From assembly GCF_000014685.1 (NCBI RefSeq), contig NC_008321.1, forward strand, positions 4,642,288-4,706,287: a stretch of DNA of 64,000 nucleotides. Reading direction: 5' to 3'. How positions within the stretch are numbered: position 1 is the first letter of the stretch; every line of letters starts with the position of its first letter. This DNA comes from Shewanella sp. MR-4. GTDB taxonomy: Bacteria > Pseudomonadota > Gammaproteobacteria > Enterobacterales > Shewanellaceae. Of the stretch, positions 26,060 to 38,752 are shown in pieces. The notes beneath the pieces are model-generated. The model did no database searches and had not been told where the DNA came from. It worked only from the letters and a program-made list of their open reading frames with translations. The translations under genes and the position numbers were made by a program.

Positions 26060-27073
26060 ATGAGCCAAACGCCCCTAAACTTTCCAAGGGAAGAGTTTTC
26101 CAAGGTAGCTTTTTCAACGGAACACGATTTAAATACTTCTGAACAGCAAGCCTTCTGGCAAACCGTTGTCCAAGACACACTCAAAACGCCCGATGGATTA
26201 ACCTTGGCCTACATGATGGTCAAACACCCCAAGGCCCATGCCAGCATAGTCATCAGCAGTGGCCGGGTTGAGTCCTACTTAAAGTATCAAGAACTCGTTT
26301 TTGATTTGTACCAGCAAGGCTATTCGGTATTTGCTATCGATCACCGCGGCCAGGGATTATCAAGTCGCATGACGGCCAATCCCCATCAAGGCCACGTGAG
26401 ACGGTTCAACGACTATATCGACGACTTTGCCCTGTTTATGCAAACCGTTGTACTCAAACATGCCACTTCGCCACTGTTCTTGCTCGGGCATTCCATGGGC
26501 GGCGCCATCGGTACCTTGTATCTCAAACAACATCCGGATGTGTTTACGGCGGCGGCATTCTCCGCCCCCATGTACGGCATTAAGTTACCTATGCCGAAAG
26601 GGTTTGTTCGTTGGCTTGCGAGTAAGCTCGATGCCAGTCTCAACGGCGGGGAACCTAACTATGTCCTCAGCGGGCAAAACTATAAGGCCGCTCCTTTTAA
26701 GGGCAATGATCTCACCCATTGCCAGAGTCGTTATCAAGCCTACCGAGAGTTGTACGATGCGGCGCCAAAGCTGCAATTAGGCTCACCCACTAACCGCTGG
26801 TTGACTGAATCTTTAGATGCGGCCGATGCCTGTGTATTGGCCACAGCACATATCCGCACGCCTATTCTGATCCTGCAAGCCAGTGAGGATAAGATCGTCG
26901 ACAATGCCGCACAAAATCTGGCGGTAAGCTCAAATTGCCAATTAAAGGTGATTGCAGGGGCTGCCCATGAGATTTTTATGGAGAAAGATAGCTACCGTAA
27001 TCAAGCGCTTAATTACGCGCTCGACTTTTTTAAACGCTACGCAACAAGGGACGTGGACAAACAAGCTGTTTAA
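26060..27073 (+). CDS. pldB: Alpha/beta hydrolase, lysophospholipase L2-like
   Basis: The 337-residue protein shows the serine-hydrolase layout of PldB: AIDHRGQGLSSR near the oxyanion strand, the nucleophile elbow LLGHSMGGAIG with S145, ILQASEDKIVDN containing the acid, and GAAHEIFMEKD with the catalytic histidine. PldB-like enzymes hydrolyse lysophospholipids or monoacylglycerols in the cytoplasm or at the inner membrane. Its last 44 bases overlap the 3' end of the convergent EAL gene. No signal peptide is visible. Confidence 0.88.
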   Translation: MSQTPLNFPREEFSKVAFSTEHDLNTSEQQAFWQTVVQDTLKTPDGLTLAYMMVKHPKAHASIVISSGRVESYLKYQELVFDLYQQGYSVFAIDHRGQGLSSRMTANPHQGHVRRFNDYIDDFALFMQTVVLKHATSPLFLLGHSMGGAIGTLYLKQHPDVFTAAAFSAPMYGIKLPMPKGFVRWLASKLDASLNGGEPNYVLSGQNYKAAPFKGNDLTHCQSRYQAYRELYDAAPKLQLGSPTNRWLTESLDAADACVLATAHIRTPILILQASEDKIVDNAAQNLAVSSNCQLKVIAGAAHEIFMEKDSYRNQALNYALDFFKRYATRDVDKQAV

Positions 27074-29480
27074 AGTCATTAACACTTAAGGCACGCGCAA
27101 TATTGTAGCCTTGGAAATGGGTACAACCTAAGCGGCTAAAGAGTTGCTGTTGCTGCGGTGATTCGACGCCTTTGGCCACAATAGACAAGTTAAAGGCTTG
27201 TACCGACTGAATCAGCGCTTGGCTCCAGCTCGTATCCGTCGTTAAGTTAGCGGCACAATGTAAATCGAGCTTCACCTCATTCAAGGGATAGTGACGCAAG
27301 CAACTCAAGGCGCCCTGTCCCGCACCAAAGTTATCTAGTGTTATCGCAACCCCAGCTTCCGCGAGCAGACTGATCCTCGGCTGAATAAAGGAGGCAGATG
27401 TTAGTAATGCACTCTCGGTTAACTCAATACCCAGCTGATTGTCATCCAGCTCGTAGCGACGGGTTAACGCAACTAATTGCTCGACGAAATCAGCTTGGCA
27501 GAAAGAGAAGGTACTGATATTCAGAGTTAAACGTGGCAGGCTAATGCCCTGCTGTTTAAATTGTTTAATCAACTGGCAAACGCGCGTAGCAACATTTAAA
27601 TCGAGTGATGCAATCAGACCATGGCGCTCGGCGAGGCCAATAAACTTAGCGACGGGGATAATATCACCGTTGGCTAAATGCCAACGGGATAAGACTTCGG
27701 CAGCGACTATCTTTCCTTGCATATCCACAACAGGCTGGAACATCAATGACAACTGATTGTCTGTAATCGCACGCTTTAGTTGCTGGCATAACGACAATTC
27801 GGGATCTTGAATATTTTCTAAATCAGGATGATAGAAGGCACAGCCGGCCTGCTCGAACGAGTGAGCATGTTGCATCGCTAATTTGGCGCGGCGCAGTGCA
27901 ATCTCAGGCACGATCGTTTCAATCGAATCCAATAAGCAAATACCAATATTGGTGCTGAAGTTGACACTCTGGTCAGCATGATGAAATGGACGCGATGCTA
28001 TATGCCTTAACTCAGTCGCGAGTGCCAATGCGCGCCGACCAGCCATCTTAGCGTCAGCCGCCAACTCTTTGATCAAAATTGCAAACTGATCAAGCTCTAT
28101 ATGGGATATCACAATATTTTCAGCAAAATAACTCGAGAGCCTCGCACTCAGTTGCGATAATAATCGTTCAAGCTCATGGGAGGTTAGCGTATTACTAACA
28201 GTATGAGTTTCAACGTTAAGTAATAACAAGGCGTCCCAGTGACCAGTGCTGCTTCGCTGGCTAATATATTGGGACAACTGCAGCATAAAGGCTTCGGGGA
28301 GCATCCTATGGCCAGTCTCAGATTGCTTAACCAACTCGGCGATCGCGGCATGGTTTCGCTCACTCTCAGACACATCCACATGAATACCAATCATGCGAGT
28401 GGGGCGACCGAGATGATCCCAATCAACCAACATGCCACGGTCGAATACCCAGACATAATGGCCATCGCGATGCAGTAAACGATGCACACTCTCAAATTCT
28501 TTTGTCTTGCCGCTGACGTATTCCTGCAGACAGTCCAACACGGTTTGTCTATCATCGGGATGCAAACGGCTCTCCCAAGTCTGGAATGCACCTTCGAGTT
28601 CGTCGGGCTGATAGCCGATCATTTCCTTCCAGCGATCAGACAAAAACACCTCACCAGTCCGAATATCCCAATCCCAAATACCGTTACGCGAGCCTTCGAC
28701 CGCAAACAACCAACGTTGCTCACTATCATTTAGCTGCTTGACGGCTCGCGCTAAGCGCTCATGAACCTGTTGCAGACTCGTCTGTAGGGATAAAACCTCG
28801 GACGCGCTCCAAGGCACTTGAGTTGAGAATTCTGGAGTACCGACATGCTTGGCCGATTGACTCAACATCTTGAATGGGCGGATCAGCAGATAATATAAAA
28901 CGAAGGTAAAACCGATTAACAGCAGCGCCCCAAGCCCCCAGACACGCATAAATCTTTGTTGTAACTCGGTAGAAGCTCTCGCAACTAGAGGCGCTAAATC
29001 CGACTCGAGATAGACCAGCTCTGTGGCGCCGGGATATTGAGCGTCCACAGGATAATAAGCTTGAATAGATAACCTTTTAGGATTAACAAAAATATTCGCC
29101 TGACCAGATTGCACCACCGCATGATGCTGAACCACATCATATCCATCGATGACTTCAATGGCATTGCTATCACGCCAAACTGTATGATTTGCAAAGCGGA
29201 TCAGGCTATTGGCGTCCAATAAGATATAAACCATGACGTTCATATCCAAGGTCGCCAGAGAGACTTCCTGCTCGATCCGTTCTATGTCTTGTAATGCTTG
29301 CGCCGATTGCACCACGGCTTGCATACGTAATAACTGCTGCTTGATCTGGCTGACTTGGCGGTCAGCTAATTCATTTCGCACCAACTCACTCTCATAAAAA
29401 TACTCAGCCGTAACCAACACCAAATAAAGTGTTAGCATGCATACTGGTATCAATACTGCGAGCGAGAGTTTGCGAAGCAT
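27030..29480 (-). CDS. PAS-GGDEF-EAL sensor protein with degenerate catalytic motifs
   Basis: The 816-residue protein has an N-terminal membrane helix, a periplasmic region to about residue 180, a second helix (LGALLLIGFTFVLYYLLI), a HAMP-like stretch, a PAS domain with PAC (about 255-375, WLFAVEGSRNGIWDWDIRTGEVF), then GGDEF-like and EAL domains. The GGDEF motif is replaced by ELDQF at 462-466, so cyclase activity is unlikely. The EAL motif is EVL with E595 kept, but the usual DDFGTG is DNFGAG (D716, N717) and AEGVE is AKGVE, so phosphodiesterase activity is doubtful. It may act as a c-di-GMP receptor or a scaffold like CsrD, which is also doubly degenerate. Confidence 0.88.
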   Translation of the reverse strand: MLRKLSLAVLIPVCMLTLYLVLVTAEYFYESELVRNELADRQVSQIKQQLLRMQAVVQSAQALQDIERIEQEVSLATLDMNVMVYILLDANSLIRFANHTVWRDSNAIEVIDGYDVVQHHAVVQSGQANIFVNPKRLSIQAYYPVDAQYPGATELVYLESDLAPLVARASTELQQRFMRVWGLGALLLIGFTFVLYYLLIRPFKMLSQSAKHVGTPEFSTQVPWSASEVLSLQTSLQQVHERLARAVKQLNDSEQRWLFAVEGSRNGIWDWDIRTGEVFLSDRWKEMIGYQPDELEGAFQTWESRLHPDDRQTVLDCLQEYVSGKTKEFESVHRLLHRDGHYVWVFDRGMLVDWDHLGRPTRMIGIHVDVSESERNHAAIAELVKQSETGHRMLPEAFMLQLSQYISQRSSTGHWDALLLLNVETHTVSNTLTSHELERLLSQLSARLSSYFAENIVISHIELDQFAILIKELAADAKMAGRRALALATELRHIASRPFHHADQSVNFSTNIGICLLDSIETIVPEIALRRAKLAMQHAHSFEQAGCAFYHPDLENIQDPELSLCQQLKRAITDNQLSLMFQPVVDMQGKIVAAEVLSRWHLANGDIIPVAKFIGLAERHGLIASLDLNVATRVCQLIKQFKQQGISLPRLTLNISTFSFCQADFVEQLVALTRRYELDDNQLGIELTESALLTSASFIQPRISLLAEAGVAITLDNFGAGQGALSCLRHYPLNEVKLDLHCAANLTTDTSWSQALIQSVQAFNLSIVAKGVESPQQQQLFSRLGCTHFQGYNIARALSVNDFKQLVCPRPLLRSV

Positions 29481-29670
29481 TGGTTGCTAAATGTCTTAAA
29501 TAAAGAAATGGGCGCCCTGTATGCTAACGGGAAACCCGTTACTAAGCAAAAAGACTTAATAGAAGTGCCGCTATTTTAGACTAAATAATAGAATCTACGG
29601 GATAAGAGCTGGGAATCTAAACTCAAACATAAGCTTGAAGAATTGAACGTTAAAATGGAAACGCGAAAAA

Positions 29671-29698
29671 CAAAAAAGCCAGCTTATTCAGCTGGCTT
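29671..29698 (-). terminator. rRNA operon terminator
   Basis: Stem AAGCCAGC (29676-29683) with GCTGGCTT (29691-29698). On the minus strand a T-rich run follows, ending the 5S transcript. Confidence 0.85.
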
Positions 29699-29724
29699 CT
29701 TGCTCTCTTTACGAGAATGTTAGG

Positions 29725-29842
29725 CGCTTGGCGATGACCTACTCTCACATGGGGAGACCCCACACTACCATCGGCGCGATTGCGTTTCACTTCTGAGTTC
29801 GGGATGGGATCAGGTGGGACCACAATGCTATTGTCACCAAGC
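29725..29842 (-). rRNA. rrf: 5S ribosomal RNA
   Basis: The reverse strand reads GCTTGGTGACAATAGC at the 5' end, GTGGTCCCACCTGATCCC inside and GTCATCGCCAAGC at the 3' end, closing helix I. Length is about 118 nt. Ends are placed by the terminal helix and may be off by a few bases. Confidence 0.93.
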
Positions 29843-30062
29843 AAATTCTTACTGGTTAATTCTACGTCTGACGGCATTGTTTCCTCACTCCAGTGCTCAT
29901 GTACTACCGTACACTCCGCCCTTCGCTCGTCACGGCTTTGTCTGCCGTACAATTACCTGCGTAATTAACCTTTATTTGTTAATTTAGAAAGCTGTATTGA
30001 GTGCCACTTCTTAAGTGTTTCTATTCGTCTAAGTATCACTTAGTAAAACCCATCTGGGTTGT

Positions 30063-32955
<2,893 letters not shown>

Positions 32956-33312
32956 ATACAACCCAAATGAGTTTCACTTGAATTGTTGCGACCAGCTGGT
33001 TTTACTTGTCTCATCTTCGACCAAGAAGATGGACTCGCCTTAGACTTGAATATTCAAGACACTTAAAAAGTGTTTTAAGAACTCAATTTTTTTCGTATTA
33101 ACACAACGACAGACATCATTGCATTAATTACTATCAGCTTTCCAAATTGTTAAAGAACAATGCTTACCGGCACGCGGCGCATTTCGCTCTCCCTCCTCTT
33201 TCGAGAAGTTCAACAAGCCATCTGTGTGAACACTCAGGCACATGGATGTGCCGTGTGTAAGAAACGCATGGAGCAGTTTCTTACCAACCAAACATCGAGT
33301 TAGTCGTATAGG
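32956..33312 (-). other. 16S-23S spacer without tRNA genes, with a boxA
   Basis: The 357-base transcribed spacer contains no tRNA-Ile, -Ala or -Glu sequence: no GGTTCGAATC-like T-loop is seen on the minus strand. A boxA-like TGTTCTTTAACA lies at 33148-33159 (minus) for anti-termination of the 23S part. The flanks hold the processing stems. Confidence 0.8.
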
Positions 33313-34855
<1,543 letters not shown>

Positions 34856-35078
34856 AAAGTTTTTTTGTTTAACTCGCGTTAAACGACTCAATGAATTCTA
34901 CTGTTTTGATTCGCTTTGCTCACTAAGAAGCATCGCGTTTCAATTCATATATTACTGTATGTACATATTGCTATGAACACTCATTCATTGATTTAATTCT
35001 TTGATTACTCGCCAAACGGCAGAGTAATTTCGATTAACTCAACACCTGTGAGTGTCCACACAGATTTCTTGTTTAGAT

Positions 35079-35090
35079 TGTTAAAGAGCA
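35079..35090 (-). promoter_or_regulatory. rRNA leader boxA
   Basis: TGCTCTTTAACA on the minus strand, the standard Nus-factor anti-termination element of rRNA leaders, about 225 bases before the 16S 5' end. Confidence 0.85.
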
Positions 35091-35136
35091 TTTGACCATT
35101 CACTTCGCGTTACCGCTCAGCGGGTCAGGGCTGCGT

Positions 35137-35164
35137 ATTCTACGCATTTCCCTTGTCGCGTCAA
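35137..35164 (-). promoter_or_regulatory. rRNA promoter P2
   Basis: On the minus strand TTGACG, a 16-base spacer and TAGAAT. It is the downstream promoter of the tandem pair. Confidence 0.75.
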
Positions 35165-35271
35165 GGCGTTTTTGCAAACTTCTTGAGGCTTTCGAATCAA
35201 CTGCACATTTTGCATTCGATTCGAACTGTCACCGCGCTTGCTTTCGCTGTCTGCCGTGTCAGTGGATGCGC

Positions 35272-35299
35272 ATTATAGGCAGCAGAACTTTTTGTGCAA
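35272..35299 (-). promoter_or_regulatory. rRNA promoter P1
   Basis: On the minus strand TTGCAC, a 16-base spacer and TATAAT followed by a GCGC discriminator and CCACTGAC, nearly the same as E. coli rrn P1 promoters. An A/T-rich region upstream could act as an UP element. The GC-rich discriminator predicts stringent control. Confidence 0.85.
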
Positions 35300-35359
35300 G
35301 GGCTTTTTGACAGAAAATTTCGATTAATCATCTAGACGCCTAGATATCCAGCAACATGA

Positions 35360-35390
35360 ATAAAAAAGGGGCTAAACAGCCCCTTTTTCA
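35360..35390 (-). terminator. ccoG terminator
   Basis: Stem AAAAAGGGGCT / AGCCCCTTTTT (35364-35374 and 35379-35388 region) just after the ccoG stop, also suited to stop minus-strand read-through into rRNA promoters. Confidence 0.8.
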
Positions 35391-35415
35391 ATGCATTTAC
35401 TTAACAAAATACTTA

Positions 35416-36843
35416 CTACGGACTGAAGAAACGCGATTCTTGCTCGACTTCGACTTCTTCACCATCGATATGGGTTTTCACTTTTATCTCGATGTTGGTC
35501 ACTGAACGCGAAAGCTCGACAGGATCGACGCCTACACTAATAGGTAGAGTCAGAACCTCTCCACCCGCAATAGTTACTGAAGTGGGGCCGTACCATTTAT
35601 AGTTGTTAAGTCCTTCTACACTCATAGTGTACTCATGGACTTGTTCAGTCTTATTCAGAATTTTCAGGGTGAAGGTGTTTTCAATCAACCCCTGATTGTT
35701 TTCCCGATAGAGTTGGTTACGGTCACGGATAATATCCATACGCACTGGCGCAATTGTCGCGCTTGCATAGATAAAGATCAGAATCATGGCGACCAACACT
35801 ACGCCATAGCCCACCAGCTTAGGACGTAATACCTTCTCTTTTATACCTTCGAGTTTATTCTCTGTGGTATAGCTAATCAGCCCCAGAGGATATCCCATCC
35901 GCTCCATGGTTTGATCACAAGCATCGATACAGGCGCCACAGTTGATACATTCGTATTGCAGACCATTACGAATATCGATACCAGTAGGACACACTTGGAC
36001 ACAGAGGTCGCAATCGATACAGTCGCCTAAACCCATTTCTTTAGGATCGGCTTTACGTGAACGTGGACCTCGGGTCTCACCGCGTTTGGTATCGTAACCG
36101 ACAATATAAGTGTTTTTATCAAACATCGCCGCTTGGAAACGGGCATAGGGACACATGTGAATACACATGATCTCTCGCATCCATCCCGCATTGCCGTATG
36201 TTGCAAAGGTAAAAAACACCACCCAGAAATAGATAGCGCCAGAAGCATTAAGGGTAAACACATCGACATAGACTTCACGGCTAGGCACAAAATAAGACAC
36301 GAAGGTCATAGCTGTGAGTAGCGAAAGTAAAATCCAAGCCGTGTGTTTTGCGGTTTTGCGCCAAATTTTGTCAAAATTCCATGGCATTTGATCTAGCTTG
36401 ATGCGTTTATTGCGTGCGCCTTCGAGTTTTTCCTCGAACCAGATGAACATAAATGTCCACACGGTTTGCGGGCAGGTATAACCACACCAAACTCGGCCAA
36501 GATAGGTTGTGACGAAAAACAACGCAAAGGCGGCTATCATAAAGAGAGCGGCAAGTAAGGTGAGATCCTGAGGCCAAATAGTAAGGCCAAAGACGTGAAA
36601 CTTCTGTTCGCCCAGATTGAACCAAACGGCTTGACGGTCTCCCCAAGGGATCCACGGCAGAATAAGGAAGAAGAGCATTGCGACCCAACCCATACGGCGG
36701 CGTACGCTACTCCATAATCCATCGATTGCCCGGACATAAATCCGGTTGCGGGGGTTAAAGCGATCAGCCTTATTTTCATCTGGCTGGTGAATCTTAATTC
36801 GATTGGTTTTCGAATAGTCCTTGTTATTAGATTCTGCGTTCAT
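35416..36843 (-). CDS. ccoG: Cytochrome c oxidase accessory protein CcoG (RdxA/FixG)
   Basis: CcoG is a membrane ferredoxin that helps deliver copper for assembly of cbb3-type cytochrome oxidase. The 475-residue protein has several membrane helices in the N-terminal half (WVAMLFFLILPWIPWG and others), the YTCPQTVW motif, and a ferredoxin domain with two [4Fe-4S] clusters (CIDCDLCVQVCP and CINCGACIDACD). One further helix (LVGYGVVLVAMILIFIYASA) leads to an Ig-like periplasmic C-terminal domain. The length matches the family. The cbb3 operon itself is not in the window; the small gene next door is divergent. Confidence 0.93.
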   Translation of the reverse strand: MNAESNNKDYSKTNRIKIHQPDENKADRFNPRNRIYVRAIDGLWSSVRRRMGWVAMLFFLILPWIPWGDRQAVWFNLGEQKFHVFGLTIWPQDLTLLAALFMIAAFALFFVTTYLGRVWCGYTCPQTVWTFMFIWFEEKLEGARNKRIKLDQMPWNFDKIWRKTAKHTAWILLSLLTAMTFVSYFVPSREVYVDVFTLNASGAIYFWVVFFTFATYGNAGWMREIMCIHMCPYARFQAAMFDKNTYIVGYDTKRGETRGPRSRKADPKEMGLGDCIDCDLCVQVCPTGIDIRNGLQYECINCGACIDACDQTMERMGYPLGLISYTTENKLEGIKEKVLRPKLVGYGVVLVAMILIFIYASATIAPVRMDIIRDRNQLYRENNQGLIENTFTLKILNKTEQVHEYTMSVEGLNNYKWYGPTSVTIAGGEVLTLPISVGVDPVELSRSVTNIEIKVKTHIDGEEVEVEQESRFFSP

Positions 36844-36934
36844 CGTGACAGCCTTTTACTGCTTTAATATTGGACGAAAACTGGCTTATTATACCCATAT
36901 TATTAATGGTTATTCACTTATGTTGGACTAAAAG

Positions 36935-37285
36935 ATGAAAGGTTGGATCATATTAGCGCTCCTGTGTGGTGCATTATATTACTTATACACCGAAACAGAC
37001 AAATTAGATGCACCTATAGCTAAAACAGAGGAAATGGTTCAGAAGATAGAAAACAAAATGGGTTCGATGACGGGCACCCAAATTATTAAGATCGATCAGA
37101 AGCGCACTAAGGCTCGAAAAGACATTTTGGAGCGACTATCGGCTCCTGAAGTCGAAGAATTTAATAAAATCCCACTCACCGAAGACGGTATTGCCGATTT
37201 TAAAGAGATCTACTGCGGCACGAAAGCGCCTGAGCATCCCATTTTTAGCCGAGATAACCTGTTTTTTATCTGCGATAACCTCTAA
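36935..37285 (+). CDS. Conserved-looking small protein with N-terminal membrane anchor, unknown function
   Basis: The 116-residue protein begins KGWIILALLCGALYYLYTETD, a single membrane helix or uncleaved signal. A charged helical region (APIAKTEEMVQKIENKM) and a C-terminal part with two cysteines (IYCGTKAPEHP, FFICDNL) follow, which could form a disulfide if exported. A GGA site precedes the ATG. It is divergent from ccoG by about 90 bp and 116 bp upstream of menB on the same strand, with no obvious link to either. I do not recognise the family. Confidence 0.65.
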   Translation: MKGWIILALLCGALYYLYTETDKLDAPIAKTEEMVQKIENKMGSMTGTQIIKIDQKRTKARKDILERLSAPEVEEFNKIPLTEDGIADFKEIYCGTKAPEHPIFSRDNLFFICDNL

Positions 37286-37401
37286 TCCCACTTACAGGCA
37301 AACGGAATTTTGCAGCCCATCACTAAGCATGACGCTTAGGCGATTGACCAAAGACATGATTCCGCCTAGCCTTTGAACTTCAATTACATAGGCCTTGTAT
37401 C

Positions 37402-38304
37402 ATGACTAAACCAGTATCAGATATTTTTGATCCCGCACTGTGGGATGAAGTCAGCGGATTTAATTTCGACGATATCACTTACCATAGAGCCAAAGCCCAC
37501 GGCACAGTGCGTATCGCCATCAACCGTGCAGATTGCCTCAATGCCTTCCGCCCAAAGACGGTCGACGAGTTGTATATCGCCCTCGATCACGCTCGCCAAT
37601 GGTCCGATGTAGGTTGTGTGTTACTCACAGGCAATGGCCCCTCCGCCAAAGGACAATATTCGTTTTCCTCCGGTGGCGATCAGCGCATTCGCGGCAAAGA
37701 TGGTTATAAATATGAAGGCGCCGAAGAAGGCAAAGCCGATTTAGCCAGAATGGGGCGTTTACATATCCTCGAAGTCCAACGATTGATCCGCTTTATGCCT
37801 AAGGTGGTGATCGCTGTCGTGCCTGGTTGGGCGGTTGGTGGCGGCCATAGTTTACACGTTGTCTGCGACTTAACCTTAGCCTCGAAGGAACACGCTGTCT
37901 TCAAACAAACCGATCCCGATGTCGCGAGTTTCGATTCTGGCTATGGTAGCGCTTATCTTGCCAAGATGATTGGCCAAAAGCGCGCGCGAGAAATTTTCTT
38001 CTGTGGCTTTAACTACAGTGCCGATGAAGCCTTTGCCATGGGAATGGTCAATAAATCGGTTCCCCATGCCGAACTCGAAGTTGAAGCATTAAGATGGGCC
38101 AAAGAGATTAACTCCAAATCGCCAACAGCGATGCGTATGTTGAAGTACGGCTTTAACATGACAGACGATGGCATGGTCGGCCAGCAACTGTTTGCGGGTG
38201 AAGCGACGCGTTTAGCCTATGCCAGTGCAGAAGCTCAAGAAGGGCGCGATGCTTTCCTCGAGAAACGCGATCAGGACTTCTCAGCGTTTCCTTGGCATTA
38301 CTAA
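37402..38304 (+). CDS. menB: 1,4-dihydroxy-2-naphthoyl-CoA synthase
   Basis: MenB closes the second ring of the menaquinone nucleus from o-succinylbenzoyl-CoA. The 300-residue crotonase-fold protein has SFSSGGDQRIRG and the oxyanion-hole GWAVGGGHSLH, and the C-terminal QEGRDAFLEKRDQDFSAFPWHY seen in MenB. At the position that is glycine in the bicarbonate-dependent E. coli type I enzyme it has D171 in KQTDPDVASFDSGYGS, the acidic residue of type II MenB, so it should not need bicarbonate. It appears monocistronic here, separate from other men genes. Menaquinone is the main quinone for anaerobic respiration in Shewanella. Confidence 0.93.
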   Translation: MTKPVSDIFDPALWDEVSGFNFDDITYHRAKAHGTVRIAINRADCLNAFRPKTVDELYIALDHARQWSDVGCVLLTGNGPSAKGQYSFSSGGDQRIRGKDGYKYEGAEEGKADLARMGRLHILEVQRLIRFMPKVVIAVVPGWAVGGGHSLHVVCDLTLASKEHAVFKQTDPDVASFDSGYGSAYLAKMIGQKRAREIFFCGFNYSADEAFAMGMVNKSVPHAELEVEALRWAKEINSKSPTAMRMLKYGFNMTDDGMVGQQLFAGEATRLAYASAEAQEGRDAFLEKRDQDFSAFPWHY

Positions 38305-38323
38305 TCGAAGCTGATTGCTATAT

Positions 38324-38350
38324 GCCCTCATTTGAGGGCTTTATATTTTT
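38324..38350 (+). terminator. menB terminator
   Basis: Stem GCCCTCA / TGAGGGC (38324-38330, 38333-38339), followed by a T-rich run. Confidence 0.75.
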
Positions 38351-38409
38351 TAGCACTTATAGATAGAAAAAACCGTTTAAACTAATCTCAAAATACGGGT
38401 TTAAATTTT

Positions 38410-38428
38410 AATGAGAATTGTTATCATC
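38410..38428 (+). promoter_or_regulatory. Fur-like box upstream of the DUF2061 gene
   Basis: AATGAGAATTGTTATCAT contains the 7-1-7 core TGAGAAT-T-GTTATCA, close to the Fur consensus TGATAAT-N-ATTATCA. It lies 41 bases before the start codon, a position suited to repression. Confidence 0.6.
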
Positions 38429-38468
38429 TAATTATTCCCAATTGAGGCTAACATTAGAGGATAAGAAC

Positions 38469-38672
38469 ATGACCAAGACATTCACTTTTGCCGTATTACA
38501 TTTCAGCGTTGCCTTCACCGTTACCTATTTATTAACCGGTAGTGTTTTGGTTGGTGGTGCCGTCGCATTAGTTGAGCCAGCGATAAACACCGTAGTGTTT
38601 TATTTCCACGATAAAGTATGGAAACGTTTAGAAGCAAAAAAGCAACACGCGCTTGAGACTGTAACAGCTTAA
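38469..38672 (+). CDS. DUF2061 small membrane protein
   Basis: The 67-residue protein has two hydrophobic segments (TFAVLHFSVAFTVTYLLTGSVLVGG and ALVEPAINTVVFYFHDKVW) and fits DUF2061 with the conserved EPxxNTVxxYxHDxxW ending. The ATG at 38469 is chosen because a GAGGATAAG site lies just upstream; the longer frame would start within the Fur-like box. Function unknown; the Fur-like box suggests expression under iron limitation. It is convergent with glmS across a shared terminator. Confidence 0.8.
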   Translation: MTKTFTFAVLHFSVAFTVTYLLTGSVLVGGAVALVEPAINTVVFYFHDKVWKRLEAKKQHALETVTA

Positions 38673-38709
38673 AAAGTTAAGCCACCAGCACATTCTCTAA
38701 TAAAGCCCC

Positions 38710-38744
38710 AATAAAAAAACCGCCATTTAGGCGGTTTTTTATTG
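38710..38744. terminator. Bidirectional terminator between DUF2061 gene and glmS
   Basis: Stem AAAAAACCGCC / GGCGGTTTTTT (38714-38724, 38730-38740) between convergent genes. Confidence 0.85.
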
Positions 38745-38752
38745 CTTCCGAT

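Noticed and set aside
32956..33312. tRNA genes in the 16S-23S spacer
   Set aside because: No T-loop, anticodon arm or CCA-adjacent acceptor sequence was found on the minus strand.
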